NCBI GenBank assembly: GCA_903952135.1 | Contig: CAJBER010000051.1 | Location: forward strand, 38,178 to 102,177 | Source of the DNA: an uncultured Algoriphagus sp. | GTDB lineage: Bacteria; Bacteroidota; Bacteroidia; Cytophagales; Cyclobacteriaceae | DNA: 64,000 nucleotides | Direction: 5' to 3' | Shown here: positions 1 to 8,659 of the stretch, one piece after another | Numbering within the stretch: position 1 is the first letter of the stretch | How the letters are laid out: each line of letters opens with the position of its first letter | The notes under the pieces: generated by a model | Databases searched by the model: none | What the model was told of the DNA's origin: nothing | Seen by the model: the letters and a program-made list of their open reading frames with translations, nothing else | Translations under genes and position numbers: made by a program

Positions 1-911
1 CTGGGGTGTCGGGGAGTGGAAAAAGTACGCTGATCCATGAAACCTTGTTTCCCCTGTTGAATCGGGAGTTTTACAACTCCAAAAAGGAGCCCATGCCTTT
101 TGACCGAATTGATGGGTTGAAGCAGTTGGATAAGGTGATTGAAGTGGATCAAAGTCCGATTGGCCGGACCCCTAGATCCAATCCTGCAACCTACACAGGC
201 ATGTTTTCGGACATTCGCACGCTATTTACCGAACTTCCAGAGTCCAAGATTCGGGGCTACAAGCCGGGCAGATTCTCTTTCAATGTCAAAGGGGGGCGCT
301 GTGAAGATTGTGAGGGAGCAGGGATGAAGTTGGTGGAGATGGATTTTCTTCCCGATGTCCACATTCCTTGCGAGACCTGCAAGGGCAAGCGCTACAATCG
401 GGAAACCCTCGAGGTACGCTTCAAAGGAAAGTCCATTTCCGATGTGCTTGACATGACCGTCGAACAGGCGGTAGAATTCTTTGAATTTCAACCCAAAATC
501 CTTCGAAAGGTCATTACCCTCAGTGAGGTGGGCTTGGGTTACATTACCTTGGGACAGCATGCCACCACACTTTCTGGAGGCGAGGCGCAGCGGGTGAAGT
601 TGGCCACGGAACTGTCCAAAAAGGATACGGGCAAAACCTTCTACATTCTAGATGAGCCGACCACGGGCTTGCACTTTCAGGACATTGACTTGTTGATGAA
701 TGTACTACAGAAACTGGTGGATAAGGGCAATACCGTCTTGGTGATTGAGCACAACTTGGATGTAATCAAGGTGGCAGACTACTTGATTGATATGGGGCCC
801 GAAGGAGGCAATAAAGGCGGTACGGTGGTGGTGCAGGGAAGCCCAGAAAAAGTGGCTGCTCATCCAGACAGTCATACAGGAAGATTCTTGAAGCAGGAAT
901 TACATCGCTGA
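1..911 (+). CDS. uvrA: Excinuclease ABC subunit A, C-terminal part (cut by window edge)
   Basis: DNA-damage recognition ATPase of UvrABC nucleotide excision repair. The reading frame is open from base 3, and the Walker A motif GVSGSGKST sits at the very edge, so only about the last 300 of some 940 residues are present. Numbering from the GTG at base 6, a zinc-finger CxxC-x19-CxxC lies at C99/C102 and C122/C125, followed by the ABC signature [12 protein letters not shown], Walker [13 protein letters not shown] and the switch histidine in VIEHNLDVI. The segment between the cysteines, including FLPDVHIPC, fits true UvrA. The stop is followed by an 80-bp gap before the kinase gene. Identification is secure; the N-terminal half lies outside the window. 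Confidence 0.96.
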   Translation, partial: GVSGSGKSTLIHETLFPLLNREFYNSKKEPMPFDRIDGLKQLDKVIEVDQSPIGRTPRSNPATYTGMFSDIRTLFTELPESKIRGYKPGRFSFNVKGGRCEDCEGAGMKLVEMDFLPDVHIPCETCKGKRYNRETLEVRFKGKSISDVLDMTVEQAVEFFEFQPKILRKVITLSEVGLGYITLGQHATTLSGGEAQRVKLATELSKKDTGKTFYILDEPTTGLHFQDIDLLMNVLQKLVDKGNTVLVIEHNLDVIKVADYLIDMGPEGGNKGGTVVVQGSPEKVAAHPDSHTGRFLKQELHR

Positions 912-990
912 AAATAGGCTTAAAATCAAGCCAATCACCCTCTTATCAAAATAGGAGGTCAACCTAGACTTCCTTCCTTAACTTTCACAC

Positions 991-2043
991 ATGAACAGAA
1001 GCACACTCTATTGGCTATTGCAGGTCTTGGGCTGGGGAAGCTTTGCTTTTGTCAATGTGTTTTTTGCTTCCTTATCGGAGGGGATTACGCCCCTTCAAAC
1101 CTGGGCTTTCGTGGCTTTGTCTGCGTTTTATTTAGCCTCTACCCATGCTTTCAGGCTCTTAGTCAAGGCTTTCGGCTGGTTTAATCTGGGGGTTTTTCGA
1201 TTGCTTGCTCAGGTAATCTTGGCAGTGATCGTCTTGGCGGTAAGCAACGTGTTTGCGCAGGTGCTGATCAATTTGGCTTTTGGAACGCTCAATCCTAATG
1301 CAGATTTCCGTGCCCTGGTGATCTCAGTCAACCTTTTTGTGAGCTCGCTCTACTACGGGTTTTGGGTCTTGCTCTATTTTGTGTTTCACTTTTTGGACAA
1401 CTACAATACCACCCTTCGGTACGAAGCAAAAATCAATGAGATTCGGCTCAACCATTTGAAAAGCCAGCTCAACCCCCATTTTATTTTCAATGCCCTGAAT
1501 TCCGTTCGTGCGCTTGTCGATGAGGATCCGGTCAAGGCGAAATCCGCCATCACGCAAATATCCAATATGCTCCGGTTCTCGCTGATGCTGGACAAAAAGC
1601 AGGTGATTGACCTGGCCGATGAGTTGGCCACTGTCAAAGATTATTTGGCGCTGGAATCCATCCGATTTGAGGAGCGCTTGCAAGTGGAATACCATATTGA
1701 GGAAGCGGCGTATTCCTACAAGATCCCGCCGATGATGCTGCAGACCATCGTGGAAAATGCCATCAAGCATGGCATCTCCAACTTGGTGAAAGGGGGCTTG
1801 ATCGAAATAAAATGCCGAGAAGGACTAGAAGATGAATTGTACATCCAAGTCAAAAATAGTGGACATTACGAAGCCCAGTCTGCTAGCAAGCGCAAAGAAG
1901 AGGAAGGCCATGGGATAGACAATACCCAACAACGTTTAGCCCTTCTTTATGGCGATAAGGCAAGCTTCCGAATCTTCAATTCTGGAAGTCAATTTGTGAT
2001 TACTGAAATTAAAATTCCGAAACAAAGACTTACTTTAGACTAA
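991..2043 (+). CDS. LytS/YehU-family sensor histidine kinase
   Basis: Membrane sensor kinase of the His_kinase (PF06580) type, 350 aa. About four hydrophobic segments occupy residues 5-145, followed by the phospho-acceptor motif LNPHFIFNALNSVRALV with H163, an N-box (MMLQTIVENAIKHG) and a GHGIDN G-box near the C terminus. There is no recognisable extracytoplasmic sensor domain, so the signal may be sensed in or near the membrane. It lies 14 bp upstream of a LytTR response regulator on the same strand, the standard partner arrangement in Bacteroidota. The target genes cannot be told from the sequence. Confidence 0.93.
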   Translation: MNRSTLYWLLQVLGWGSFAFVNVFFASLSEGITPLQTWAFVALSAFYLASTHAFRLLVKAFGWFNLGVFRLLAQVILAVIVLAVSNVFAQVLINLAFGTLNPNADFRALVISVNLFVSSLYYGFWVLLYFVFHFLDNYNTTLRYEAKINEIRLNHLKSQLNPHFIFNALNSVRALVDEDPVKAKSAITQISNMLRFSLMLDKKQVIDLADELATVKDYLALESIRFEERLQVEYHIEEAAYSYKIPPMMLQTIVENAIKHGISNLVKGGLIEIKCREGLEDELYIQVKNSGHYEAQSASKRKEEEGHGIDNTQQRLALLYGDKASFRIFNSGSQFVITEIKIPKQRLTLD

Positions 2044-2057
2044 TTAATCCAATTGAT

Positions 2058-2792
2058 ATGAGAGCCCTGGTAATTGATGATGAACGCCTAGCCCGCAAGG
2101 AGCTAATCAATTTGTTGAATCAGCTGGAAACAGTGGAAGTGGTAGGGGAGGCCGTGAATGTGGAGGACGCCAAAGAAAAGATTGATCAACTCCAACCGGA
2201 CGTCATATTTCTAGACATTCAGATGCCTGAGAAAACAGGCTTTGATCTCTTGGAGGAGTTGGACAACTTGCCCCATGTCATTTTCACCACTGCCTACGAC
2301 GAGTATGCGCTGAAGGCTTTTCAGGTCAATGCGCTAGACTACTTACTCAAGCCGATTGAGCCGAAGCGGTTGGAAGATGCTGTACTGAAACTTCAGGGAA
2401 AAATGGAGGGCATCGCCAAACGTGAAGAGCAGGAAGGAATTGGTAATTCTAAGAAACTTACCCTAGAGGATCAGGTATTTGTCAAGGATGGTGACCGCTG
2501 CTGGTTTGTGCGATTATCCAATGTGCGCCTTTTTGAGTCAGATGGCAATTACATCAAAGTCTATTTTGACAACTTCAAGCCGATGATTCACAAATCCTTG
2601 AATGCCTTGGATGAGCGCTTGGACGAGAAATCATTCTTTAGAGCCAGTCGCAAGCACATCATCAACCTGGGCTGGGTGGAGGCCATTGAACCTTGGTTTA
2701 ACGGGGGTCTAGTAGTCACCCTCAAGGGAGGAGATCGTATCGAAGTCAGCCGACGACAGGCAGCACGCTTCAAAGAAATGATGAGTTTGTAA
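2058..2792 (+). CDS. LytTR-family response regulator
   Basis: DNA-binding response regulator, 244 aa. The N-terminal receiver domain (about 1-120) has the acidic pair D7/D8, the phospho-acceptor D53 in FLDIQMPE, and a lysine in YLLKPIEP. A C-terminal LytTR domain (about 140-240) includes FESDGNYIKVYF and SFFRASRKHIINL, both typical of this fold. It is presumably phosphorylated by the LytS-like kinase encoded just upstream and co-transcribed with it. The start ATG at 2058 is followed directly by the expected RALVIDDE strand. The regulon is unknown. Confidence 0.94.
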   Translation: MRALVIDDERLARKELINLLNQLETVEVVGEAVNVEDAKEKIDQLQPDVIFLDIQMPEKTGFDLLEELDNLPHVIFTTAYDEYALKAFQVNALDYLLKPIEPKRLEDAVLKLQGKMEGIAKREEQEGIGNSKKLTLEDQVFVKDGDRCWFVRLSNVRLFESDGNYIKVYFDNFKPMIHKSLNALDERLDEKSFFRASRKHIINLGWVEAIEPWFNGGLVVTLKGGDRIEVSRRQAARFKEMMSL

Positions 2793-2861
2793 GAAAGCAG
2801 GCTTCAGTTTCAAGCCAGAGTTTTCTCAACCTTCACTTTATTTTATCTCAAAAAAGAGGAC

Positions 2862-3278
2862 ATGCCTTTTACCAAAATTACAATTCAGGCTGCCGTATTA
2901 GCCGACCGAACTAAAGCCTGGTCACATTATACCGAGCCCGCCCACATTACCCAGTGGAATTTTGCTTCTGAAGACTGGTGCTGCCCTACAGCTAGTACTG
3001 ATTTAGTACCGGGAGGAAAATTTTCTTGGCGAATGGAAGCAAAGGATGGAAGTTTTGGCTTTGACTTCGAAGGAGAATTTACCGAGATCGTTCCACTTGA
3101 AAAACTAAAGTATGTTTTCATGGATCAACGAGAGGCTGAAATCACGTTTACTGACCTGCCTGAAGGAACCCTGGTCCAAATTGTCTTTGATGCTGAAAAC
3201 GAGAATAGTTTGGAACTTCAGCAATCTGGATGGCAATCCATTTTGAATAACTTCAAGTCCCATACGGAGAAAAGTTAA
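2862..3278 (+). CDS. SRPBCC/AHSA1-like domain protein
   Basis: A 138-aa cytosolic protein of the START/Bet v1-like superfamily (AHSA1 branch). The pattern ITIQAAV....AWSHYTEPAHITQWNFASEDWCCP, then LVPGGKFSWRME and the C-terminal helix QSGWQSILNNFKSH, are typical of the family. Members form a hydrophobic ligand-binding cavity, but their substrates are mostly unknown. No signal peptide. It lies 69 bp after the LytTR regulator and converges on the PhoH-like gene. The family assignment is firm; the function is open. Confidence 0.85.
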   Translation: MPFTKITIQAAVLADRTKAWSHYTEPAHITQWNFASEDWCCPTASTDLVPGGKFSWRMEAKDGSFGFDFEGEFTEIVPLEKLKYVFMDQREAEITFTDLPEGTLVQIVFDAENENSLELQQSGWQSILNNFKSHTEKS

Positions 3279-3316
3279 TTTTTTCCTCCAGAGGCACCTC
3301 TCCTCATTTCACCAAA

Positions 3317-4663
3317 TTACAGCAGGTCATTCGCCAAGTTGGCCAACTCAGAGCGTTCCCCTTTTTCCAGTTTCACGTGTGCATAGAGCGGATGATCCTT
3401 TACCCGATCGATGAGGTAGGATAGTCCATTGGATTGTGCATCGAGGTAAGGCGTGTCGATTTGAAATACATCTCCCGTAAAGATGATTTTGGTATTTTCT
3501 CCAGCCCGAGAAATGATGGTTTTGATTTCGTGGGGGGTGAGGTTTTGAGCCTCGTCGACGATAAAGAAAATATTGGAGAGCGACCTGCCACGAATGTAGG
3601 CAAGTGGCTGGATGACCAACTTTTCTTGGTTGACCAGCTCGGTGATTTTTTGGTATTCCTTGTCGGTTTCCTTGTATTGATTTTGGATAAATTTCAAGTT
3701 ATCCCAAAGCGGCTCCATGTAAGGGTTGAGCTTGGACTTGATGTCCCCAGGAAGGTATCCAATGTCTTTGTTGGACAGGGGTACGATGGGTCGAGCCAGG
3801 AATATTTGTTTGTATTCACGTCGTTGCTCCAGTGCTCCTGCGAGGGCAAGGAGGGTCTTTCCCGTTCCGGCCACTCCTTGGATGGATACGAGTTTGATGC
3901 GTGGATTTAGAATGGCATGCAAAGCAAAGGTCTGCTCGGCATTGCGTGGCTTGATGTTGTAGGCCAACTGCTTGTCGACCCGGGTCAACACGTTTTCATC
4001 GGAGTTGTAATAGGCGAGTACCGAATGCTTTTGGCTCTTTAAAATGTAGAAGGCATTCGCCTTTCGTTTCCGATTGCCAAGAATCACCTTTGCCTCAATG
4101 GAGCCACGTTCGTAAAGCGAGTTGATCGCGAGGGGATCCAAGTCTTCCAAGAGGTACTTGCCTGTATTCTCTAGTTCGACGATGTTTTTGATTTTCCCTG
4201 TTTCGTAATCCTCTGCGAGGATATCTAGGGATTTTGCCTTCAGGCGGAGGTTGATGTCCTTGGAAACGAGGATGACCTTTCTGTCTTTTTCATGCTGCTT
4301 GAGGTAGAGGGCGGCATTCAGGATTTTGTGGTCGTTCTTTTCCTCTCCGAAAATCACGTTGGCATTCAGGTTGTTGTCGGGATTCATCAACACCTTGAAA
4401 TTACCCTTCGTTTTACCATTCAGAGGAGTCCATTCGTGGATCATGTGATCTTGAGATAGTTTATCCAGCAGTCGGATAAATTCCCGGGCCTCAAAATTTT
4501 TGGTGTCGTTGCCTTTTTTGAATTGGTCCAGCTCCTCTAGGACGGTGATCGGGATGACCACGTCGTGCTCGGCAAAATTCATGATGGAGCTGTGGGTGTA
4601 GAGGATTACAGAGGTATCCAGTACAAAGATTTTCCGGTCTTTATCGGATTTGGCTTTAGGCAT
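3317..4663 (-). CDS. PIN-PhoH fusion ATPase (PhoH2/YlaK-like)
   Basis: A 448-aa fusion of an N-terminal PIN nuclease domain (about 10-140, acidic residues at D16 in FVLDTSVIL and E43/E44 in VLEELDQF) with a C-terminal PhoH-type P-loop ATPase (Walker A GVAGTGKTLLA, Walker B FFIVDEAQNLT, then FTGDVFQID). The size and order match PhoH2/YlaK proteins, studied members of which couple RNA unwinding to RNA cleavage. Here that activity is inferred from architecture only. The gene is monocistronic and convergent with the AHSA1-like gene. The start is the ATG at 4663. Confidence 0.92.
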   Translation of the reverse strand: MPKAKSDKDRKIFVLDTSVILYTHSSIMNFAEHDVVIPITVLEELDQFKKGNDTKNFEAREFIRLLDKLSQDHMIHEWTPLNGKTKGNFKVLMNPDNNLNANVIFGEEKNDHKILNAALYLKQHEKDRKVILVSKDINLRLKAKSLDILAEDYETGKIKNIVELENTGKYLLEDLDPLAINSLYERGSIEAKVILGNRKRKANAFYILKSQKHSVLAYYNSDENVLTRVDKQLAYNIKPRNAEQTFALHAILNPRIKLVSIQGVAGTGKTLLALAGALEQRREYKQIFLARPIVPLSNKDIGYLPGDIKSKLNPYMEPLWDNLKFIQNQYKETDKEYQKITELVNQEKLVIQPLAYIRGRSLSNIFFIVDEAQNLTPHEIKTIISRAGENTKIIFTGDVFQIDTPYLDAQSNGLSYLIDRVKDHPLYAHVKLEKGERSELANLANDLL

Positions 4664-4880
4664 CAGCAGGAAAAGGATTGGAATGAACGTTTCTAAAATT
4701 TAGAAAAATATCTCCATCTCGTTGCCAATTTCTACAATAAATTATAGTTAAGAAATTTAAAAGAAAGAGTACTTGACTGACAATCAAAGGAATAAAAACG
4801 TAGGCCAGAAAAAAATGGCAGCCACCAAGGTGGAAATCCCAGTTTGGGGTAGGCAAATGCCGGAGTCTAGGCGAATTTAT

Positions 4881-7820
4881 TTAGTCAAGTAATGCGCGGA
4901 TATCGTCATTATCCAAGCTCTTCATGAAGCTTTCCTCATTACTAATCAGCTCCCCTGCAAGGGCAAGTTTGCGGTCTTGAAGTGCCATGATTTTCTCTTC
5001 TACTGATCCACGGCTGATAAACTTGTAGATGATCACCTTATTCTCCTGTCCAATACGGTGCGCCCGGTCGATCGCCTGCGCTTCAACGGCAGGATTCCAC
5101 CAGGGATCGAGGAGAAATACATATTCTGCCTTGGTCAAGTTCAATCCCACTCCCCCAGCCTTGAGGGAAATCAAAAATACCTTGCAGTCCTCCTGGGTTT
5201 GGAATTTCTCCACCTGAGCCTGTCGGTCTCTGGTAGCACCATCTAAATACGCATAGGGGATTTTTTCGGCATCCAAAAACTCCCGAACGATGGACAAGTG
5301 ACGTACAAATTGGCTAAACACCAACACCTTGTGGTTCTCGGAGATGGTCTCTTGAAGCATGTAGGTGATGTCCTCCAACTTACCTGACTCTCCCGTGTAG
5401 TCTTCTCGAACGAGCTTGGGGTGGTTGGCAATCTGCCGGAGCTGGGTAAGTCCACGAAGGAGAGTAAACTGCTGACTTCCTCGACCAGTACCTGCCAATT
5501 CCCCAATGATTTTTTCTCGGTAATAGCTCTTTACCTCTTCATACACCTTTTCTTGGGCAGCAGTCATGTCCGAGTATTTCACGTTGGTGATTTTCTCTGG
5601 GAGATCCTTCGCTACTTGAGATTTTAGTCGGCGAAGGATAAAAGGCTTGATCATGGCATGCAAGCGAGCCGCTTTTTCTCGGTCGTGCTGCTTTTCGATG
5701 GGCTGTAGAAATTGCTTTTTGAAGATCAGCTGGTTGCCCAGCAGTCCTGGATTCACAAAGTTCATCTGTGACCAGAGGTCCATGGTGCCATTTTCTACCG
5801 GCGTACCTGTCAGGATAAGACGCCGCTTGCTTTTCAGTTTATTGACAGCGGTAGCGATATTGGAATTCGGGTTTTTGATGGCCTGAGACTCATCCAAGAT
5901 CACGTAATTGAAGTAAAACTGGCTGAGCTGCTCGATGTCCATGCGGACAATGCCGTAGGAGGTCAAGACCACATCGTATCCTCGAAATTTCCAAGGATCC
6001 TTATTCCGCTGCGTACCTGAATACACTAAGATTTTGAGGCCTGGAGCAAACTTTTTGGCTTCCAACTCCCAGTTGTAAATCAGGGAAGTAGGCATCACGA
6101 GTAAGGAAGCAAAACCATCGTTTTCCTCCTTTTCATAGGCCAAAAGGGCCAAAGTTTGTACGGTTTTACCAAGACCCATGTCGTCAGCGAGGCATCCGCC
6201 AAACTGGTATTCGTTCAAAAAGCGGAGCCAGTTGTAACCTGCATTCTGATAAGGACGAAGGGCCCCTTTGAAGGTAGCGGGCAGCGCATAGTCATCAATA
6301 GCGTCAAAGTTGCGGAGACGCTCCAGCTTCAAGCTCAGGTTGAGGCGAATCAACTCCCCGTTCTGTAGTTCTCTGGCAAAGGCCAAGTGGTGCTTTCGGA
6401 GAACGAGCTCTTCAGCACTCCGTTCTTCGATGAAGTTGAATAGCTCGGAATAGTTGACAAACCAAGAGGCAGGGATAACGGCAATTTCTCCATTTGGGAG
6501 TTCAAACTCATGCTTGCCCTGGATTAGTAGCTTGCGAAGTTTGGCAAAAGGCACCAGGTAAATGCCGAACTTGATCAGTGCCTTGACATCAAACCAGTCG
6601 ATATTTTCATTGACTTCAATCGTAATTTGGGCTCTACCGATATGGTAGGTTTTTCCATTGAGCCCCCCTTTCTGAACCACCTTGATCTTATTTTCTAGCA
6701 GGTAATCCTCGTTGTTCCCGAGCCATTCAAAAGCCTGAGTTTTGGGAAGGGCGGTTTTGCCATGCATGAATTCCAGCCCTTTTTTCTTGAGAATAGTCAG
6801 GTAGCGCTCCTCCAGTTTGGTGGTACGGACGGTTTTGAAAAAAGTAAAATTGCCATCCTTTTCTTCGTAGCGGCAGGAATTGCCACTTCCTTCTCCAGCA
6901 TTGAGGAGGGTGCCAAAATCAAATTCTCCGTACTTGAATCGAGGCTCAAGAACAATGATATCTTCGGCTGGGGTGGTGATTTCCTCTCCAAAGAGAGTTT
7001 CTGTGGATACCCCACCTGGCAGGCCACTTACGGCCAAGAGGGCCTCTGGGGTGCCTTGTTCAGTGTGAATATCAAATCCTTTGGCCACTACCTCAAATTG
7101 TGTAATCAAGGAGGTGACAAACTTGCGGTAATATTCAGGTTCAAACTTTCGTTCGATCAGAATCGCATTTTTATTCAGGAAGGGTTGCAATTTTTTGCCA
7201 TCGATTCCTTTTTCAAAGTGAAAAAGTTGCTGGTTGACGACTAGCCAGGCGGGTTCCTTGCAGACCAAATAGCCCCCCTTGTGCTGCCAGTTTAGTTTTT
7301 GTCCTTGAAACTTGATTAAGGGGTAGTACTGGGTATTGAATTCTCCTTTGTCGAAGTGAAACAGTACTGTAGCGGGCTCCGCCTGAACACTAATTTCTTT
7401 GCCGGTTGGATTTCCATCCGAAGCGGTTTCAAACAAGCGCTTCCCGATCAGTAAGGGCAAAATTTTGGCCCGTTTAATCTCCAAGTTTTTAAACAACAAT
7501 TCTTGGATGGTTGGGTCAGCAGTCTTTGGATCAAAAATTTTGCGGAGGAATTCTTTCGGTTTTAGATTCCCTTTTTTCATGTAAGGTTTGACCACCACGT
7601 CTTGCTGCATGCTGTCCATCAGGCGGATCAACTCGTAATCTTGTTCCTCTAGTCCCGTATCAAATTCTTTCGCATTCGCAGAACTTATATTTTGATAGGC
7701 ATAAGTAAGCCTTCCTTTATCATCTAAAGGAACTACATAGGATTCAAAAAGTAAGCCCAAATATTCGTGGCTGTAAATTGAATAAACAAGCTGAAATGGC
7801 TGATCTGGATCAACAATCAT
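4881..7820 (-). CDS. SNF2-family DNA-dependent ATPase/helicase
   Basis: A 979-aa Swi2/Snf2 protein. The N-terminal half (about 1-500) is a poorly conserved module found in bacterial SNF2 proteins; no SWIM zinc finger was recognised. The ATPase core begins with DDMGLGKTVQTL (catalytic K552), then VILDESQAIKN (a DESQ box in place of DEAH), LTGTPVENG, and the helicase C-terminal lobe with YLDGATRD, SLKAGGVGLNLT and QAIDRAHRIGQ. It probably remodels protein-DNA or transcription complexes. No restriction-modification or phage-defence partner lies beside it, so a housekeeping role is more likely than defence. Confidence 0.93.
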   Translation of the reverse strand: MIVDPDQPFQLVYSIYSHEYLGLLFESYVVPLDDKGRLTYAYQNISSANAKEFDTGLEEQDYELIRLMDSMQQDVVVKPYMKKGNLKPKEFLRKIFDPKTADPTIQELLFKNLEIKRAKILPLLIGKRLFETASDGNPTGKEISVQAEPATVLFHFDKGEFNTQYYPLIKFQGQKLNWQHKGGYLVCKEPAWLVVNQQLFHFEKGIDGKKLQPFLNKNAILIERKFEPEYYRKFVTSLITQFEVVAKGFDIHTEQGTPEALLAVSGLPGGVSTETLFGEEITTPAEDIIVLEPRFKYGEFDFGTLLNAGEGSGNSCRYEEKDGNFTFFKTVRTTKLEERYLTILKKKGLEFMHGKTALPKTQAFEWLGNNEDYLLENKIKVVQKGGLNGKTYHIGRAQITIEVNENIDWFDVKALIKFGIYLVPFAKLRKLLIQGKHEFELPNGEIAVIPASWFVNYSELFNFIEERSAEELVLRKHHLAFARELQNGELIRLNLSLKLERLRNFDAIDDYALPATFKGALRPYQNAGYNWLRFLNEYQFGGCLADDMGLGKTVQTLALLAYEKEENDGFASLLVMPTSLIYNWELEAKKFAPGLKILVYSGTQRNKDPWKFRGYDVVLTSYGIVRMDIEQLSQFYFNYVILDESQAIKNPNSNIATAVNKLKSKRRLILTGTPVENGTMDLWSQMNFVNPGLLGNQLIFKKQFLQPIEKQHDREKAARLHAMIKPFILRRLKSQVAKDLPEKITNVKYSDMTAAQEKVYEEVKSYYREKIIGELAGTGRGSQQFTLLRGLTQLRQIANHPKLVREDYTGESGKLEDITYMLQETISENHKVLVFSQFVRHLSIVREFLDAEKIPYAYLDGATRDRQAQVEKFQTQEDCKVFLISLKAGGVGLNLTKAEYVFLLDPWWNPAVEAQAIDRAHRIGQENKVIIYKFISRGSVEEKIMALQDRKLALAGELISNEESFMKSLDNDDIRALLD

Positions 7821-7969
7821 GACAATTAAAAAAAGTAGTATATATATTATTCACTTTTATAATCTTCTTTTCCAAACAGGTGGACCTACTTGATAGCTAC
7901 ACGAAAAGGAAAATTACGGATTAAATCAGTATTTTTTGCGATTTACCCTGATTTTTTTGGAGAAAAAAA

Positions 7970-7995
7970 AGAGAGGCCTAACTAATGACCTCTCT
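7970..7995 (-). terminator. Terminator after ileS-lspA
   Basis: A 7-bp inverted repeat, AGAGAGG / CCTCTCT, with a 12-base loop. Read on the minus strand it is followed by a T-rich run. It lies 28 bases past the lspA stop and so closes the ileS-lspA unit. Confidence 0.8.
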
Positions 7996-8022
7996 TCTCA
8001 ACTTCTGTAAGTAGCGTTTGAT

Positions 8023-8649
8023 TTACTGTTCTTCCTCTACCTCTTGAGGAGGAGTTATTTTCTCAGATTTATTATCCGGAAAAAAGCGATTTTGAAAAAT
8101 TAAGATGATGGCAACTCCAATAAATATGGAGGCATCTGCCACATTGAAAATTGGCCAAAGTGCGGTATATCCACCACCCCAAAGCGGTACCCATTCAGGG
8201 ATGTACCCTTCCCATATGTCGAAATAAAACATATCAACCACCTGCCCATGAAACCAAGGTGTTGGTGCATTGTAGGGGGCATTATCAAGCCATACGCCAT
8301 AAAATACCGAATCCACCAAGTTGCCAATAGCTCCTCCTAAAATCAGGGCAATGCAAAAAGTATATCCTACATGTGTTTTTTGCTTTATTAGGTAATGAAG
8401 GTAATACCCAATCCCCACCATGGCCACCAAACGGAAGGAAGTAAGGATCATTTTCCCATATTCGGAGCCTAGCTCCATTCCAAAGGCCATTCCAGGATTG
8501 GTGGTGTAGTGTAATTTAAACCAGTCTCCAAAAATTTGGATTTGCCCAGGGCTGCCAAAGTCCATTTGAAAGTGCACCCACATTTTAGTGGCCTGATCTA
8601 GGGCGATCACCAAAAATGCAATTCCGAAATACTTGAGGTAGTTGTTCAT
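8023..8649 (-). CDS. lspA: Lipoprotein signal peptidase (signal peptidase II)
   Basis: Inner-membrane aspartyl protease that cleaves prolipoprotein signal peptides, 208 aa with four hydrophobic segments. The family signatures are present: LDQATKMWVH in helix 1, a catalytic aspartate in GGAIGNLVDSVFYG, and the second in FNVADASIFIGV. The loop between about 115 and 155 is longer than in E. coli LspA, as is usual in Bacteroidota. It lies 10 bp downstream of ileS; ileS-lspA linkage is widespread in bacteria. Several predicted lipoproteins in this window would be its substrates. Confidence 0.96.
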   Translation of the reverse strand: MNNYLKYFGIAFLVIALDQATKMWVHFQMDFGSPGQIQIFGDWFKLHYTTNPGMAFGMELGSEYGKMILTSFRLVAMVGIGYYLHYLIKQKTHVGYTFCIALILGGAIGNLVDSVFYGVWLDNAPYNAPTPWFHGQVVDMFYFDIWEGYIPEWVPLWGGGYTALWPIFNVADASIFIGVAIILIFQNRFFPDNKSEKITPPQEVEEEQ

Positions 8650-8659
8650 GTGCGAAAAG

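Noticed and set aside
4656-4856. 66-codon minus-strand frame upstream of the PIN-PhoH gene
   Set aside because: It overlaps the phoH-like start, has odd composition and no recognisable features; more likely the leader region.
4881-7820. SNF2 helicase as part of a phage-defence island
   Set aside because: No nuclease, methylase or other defence partner is adjacent; neighbours are housekeeping genes.
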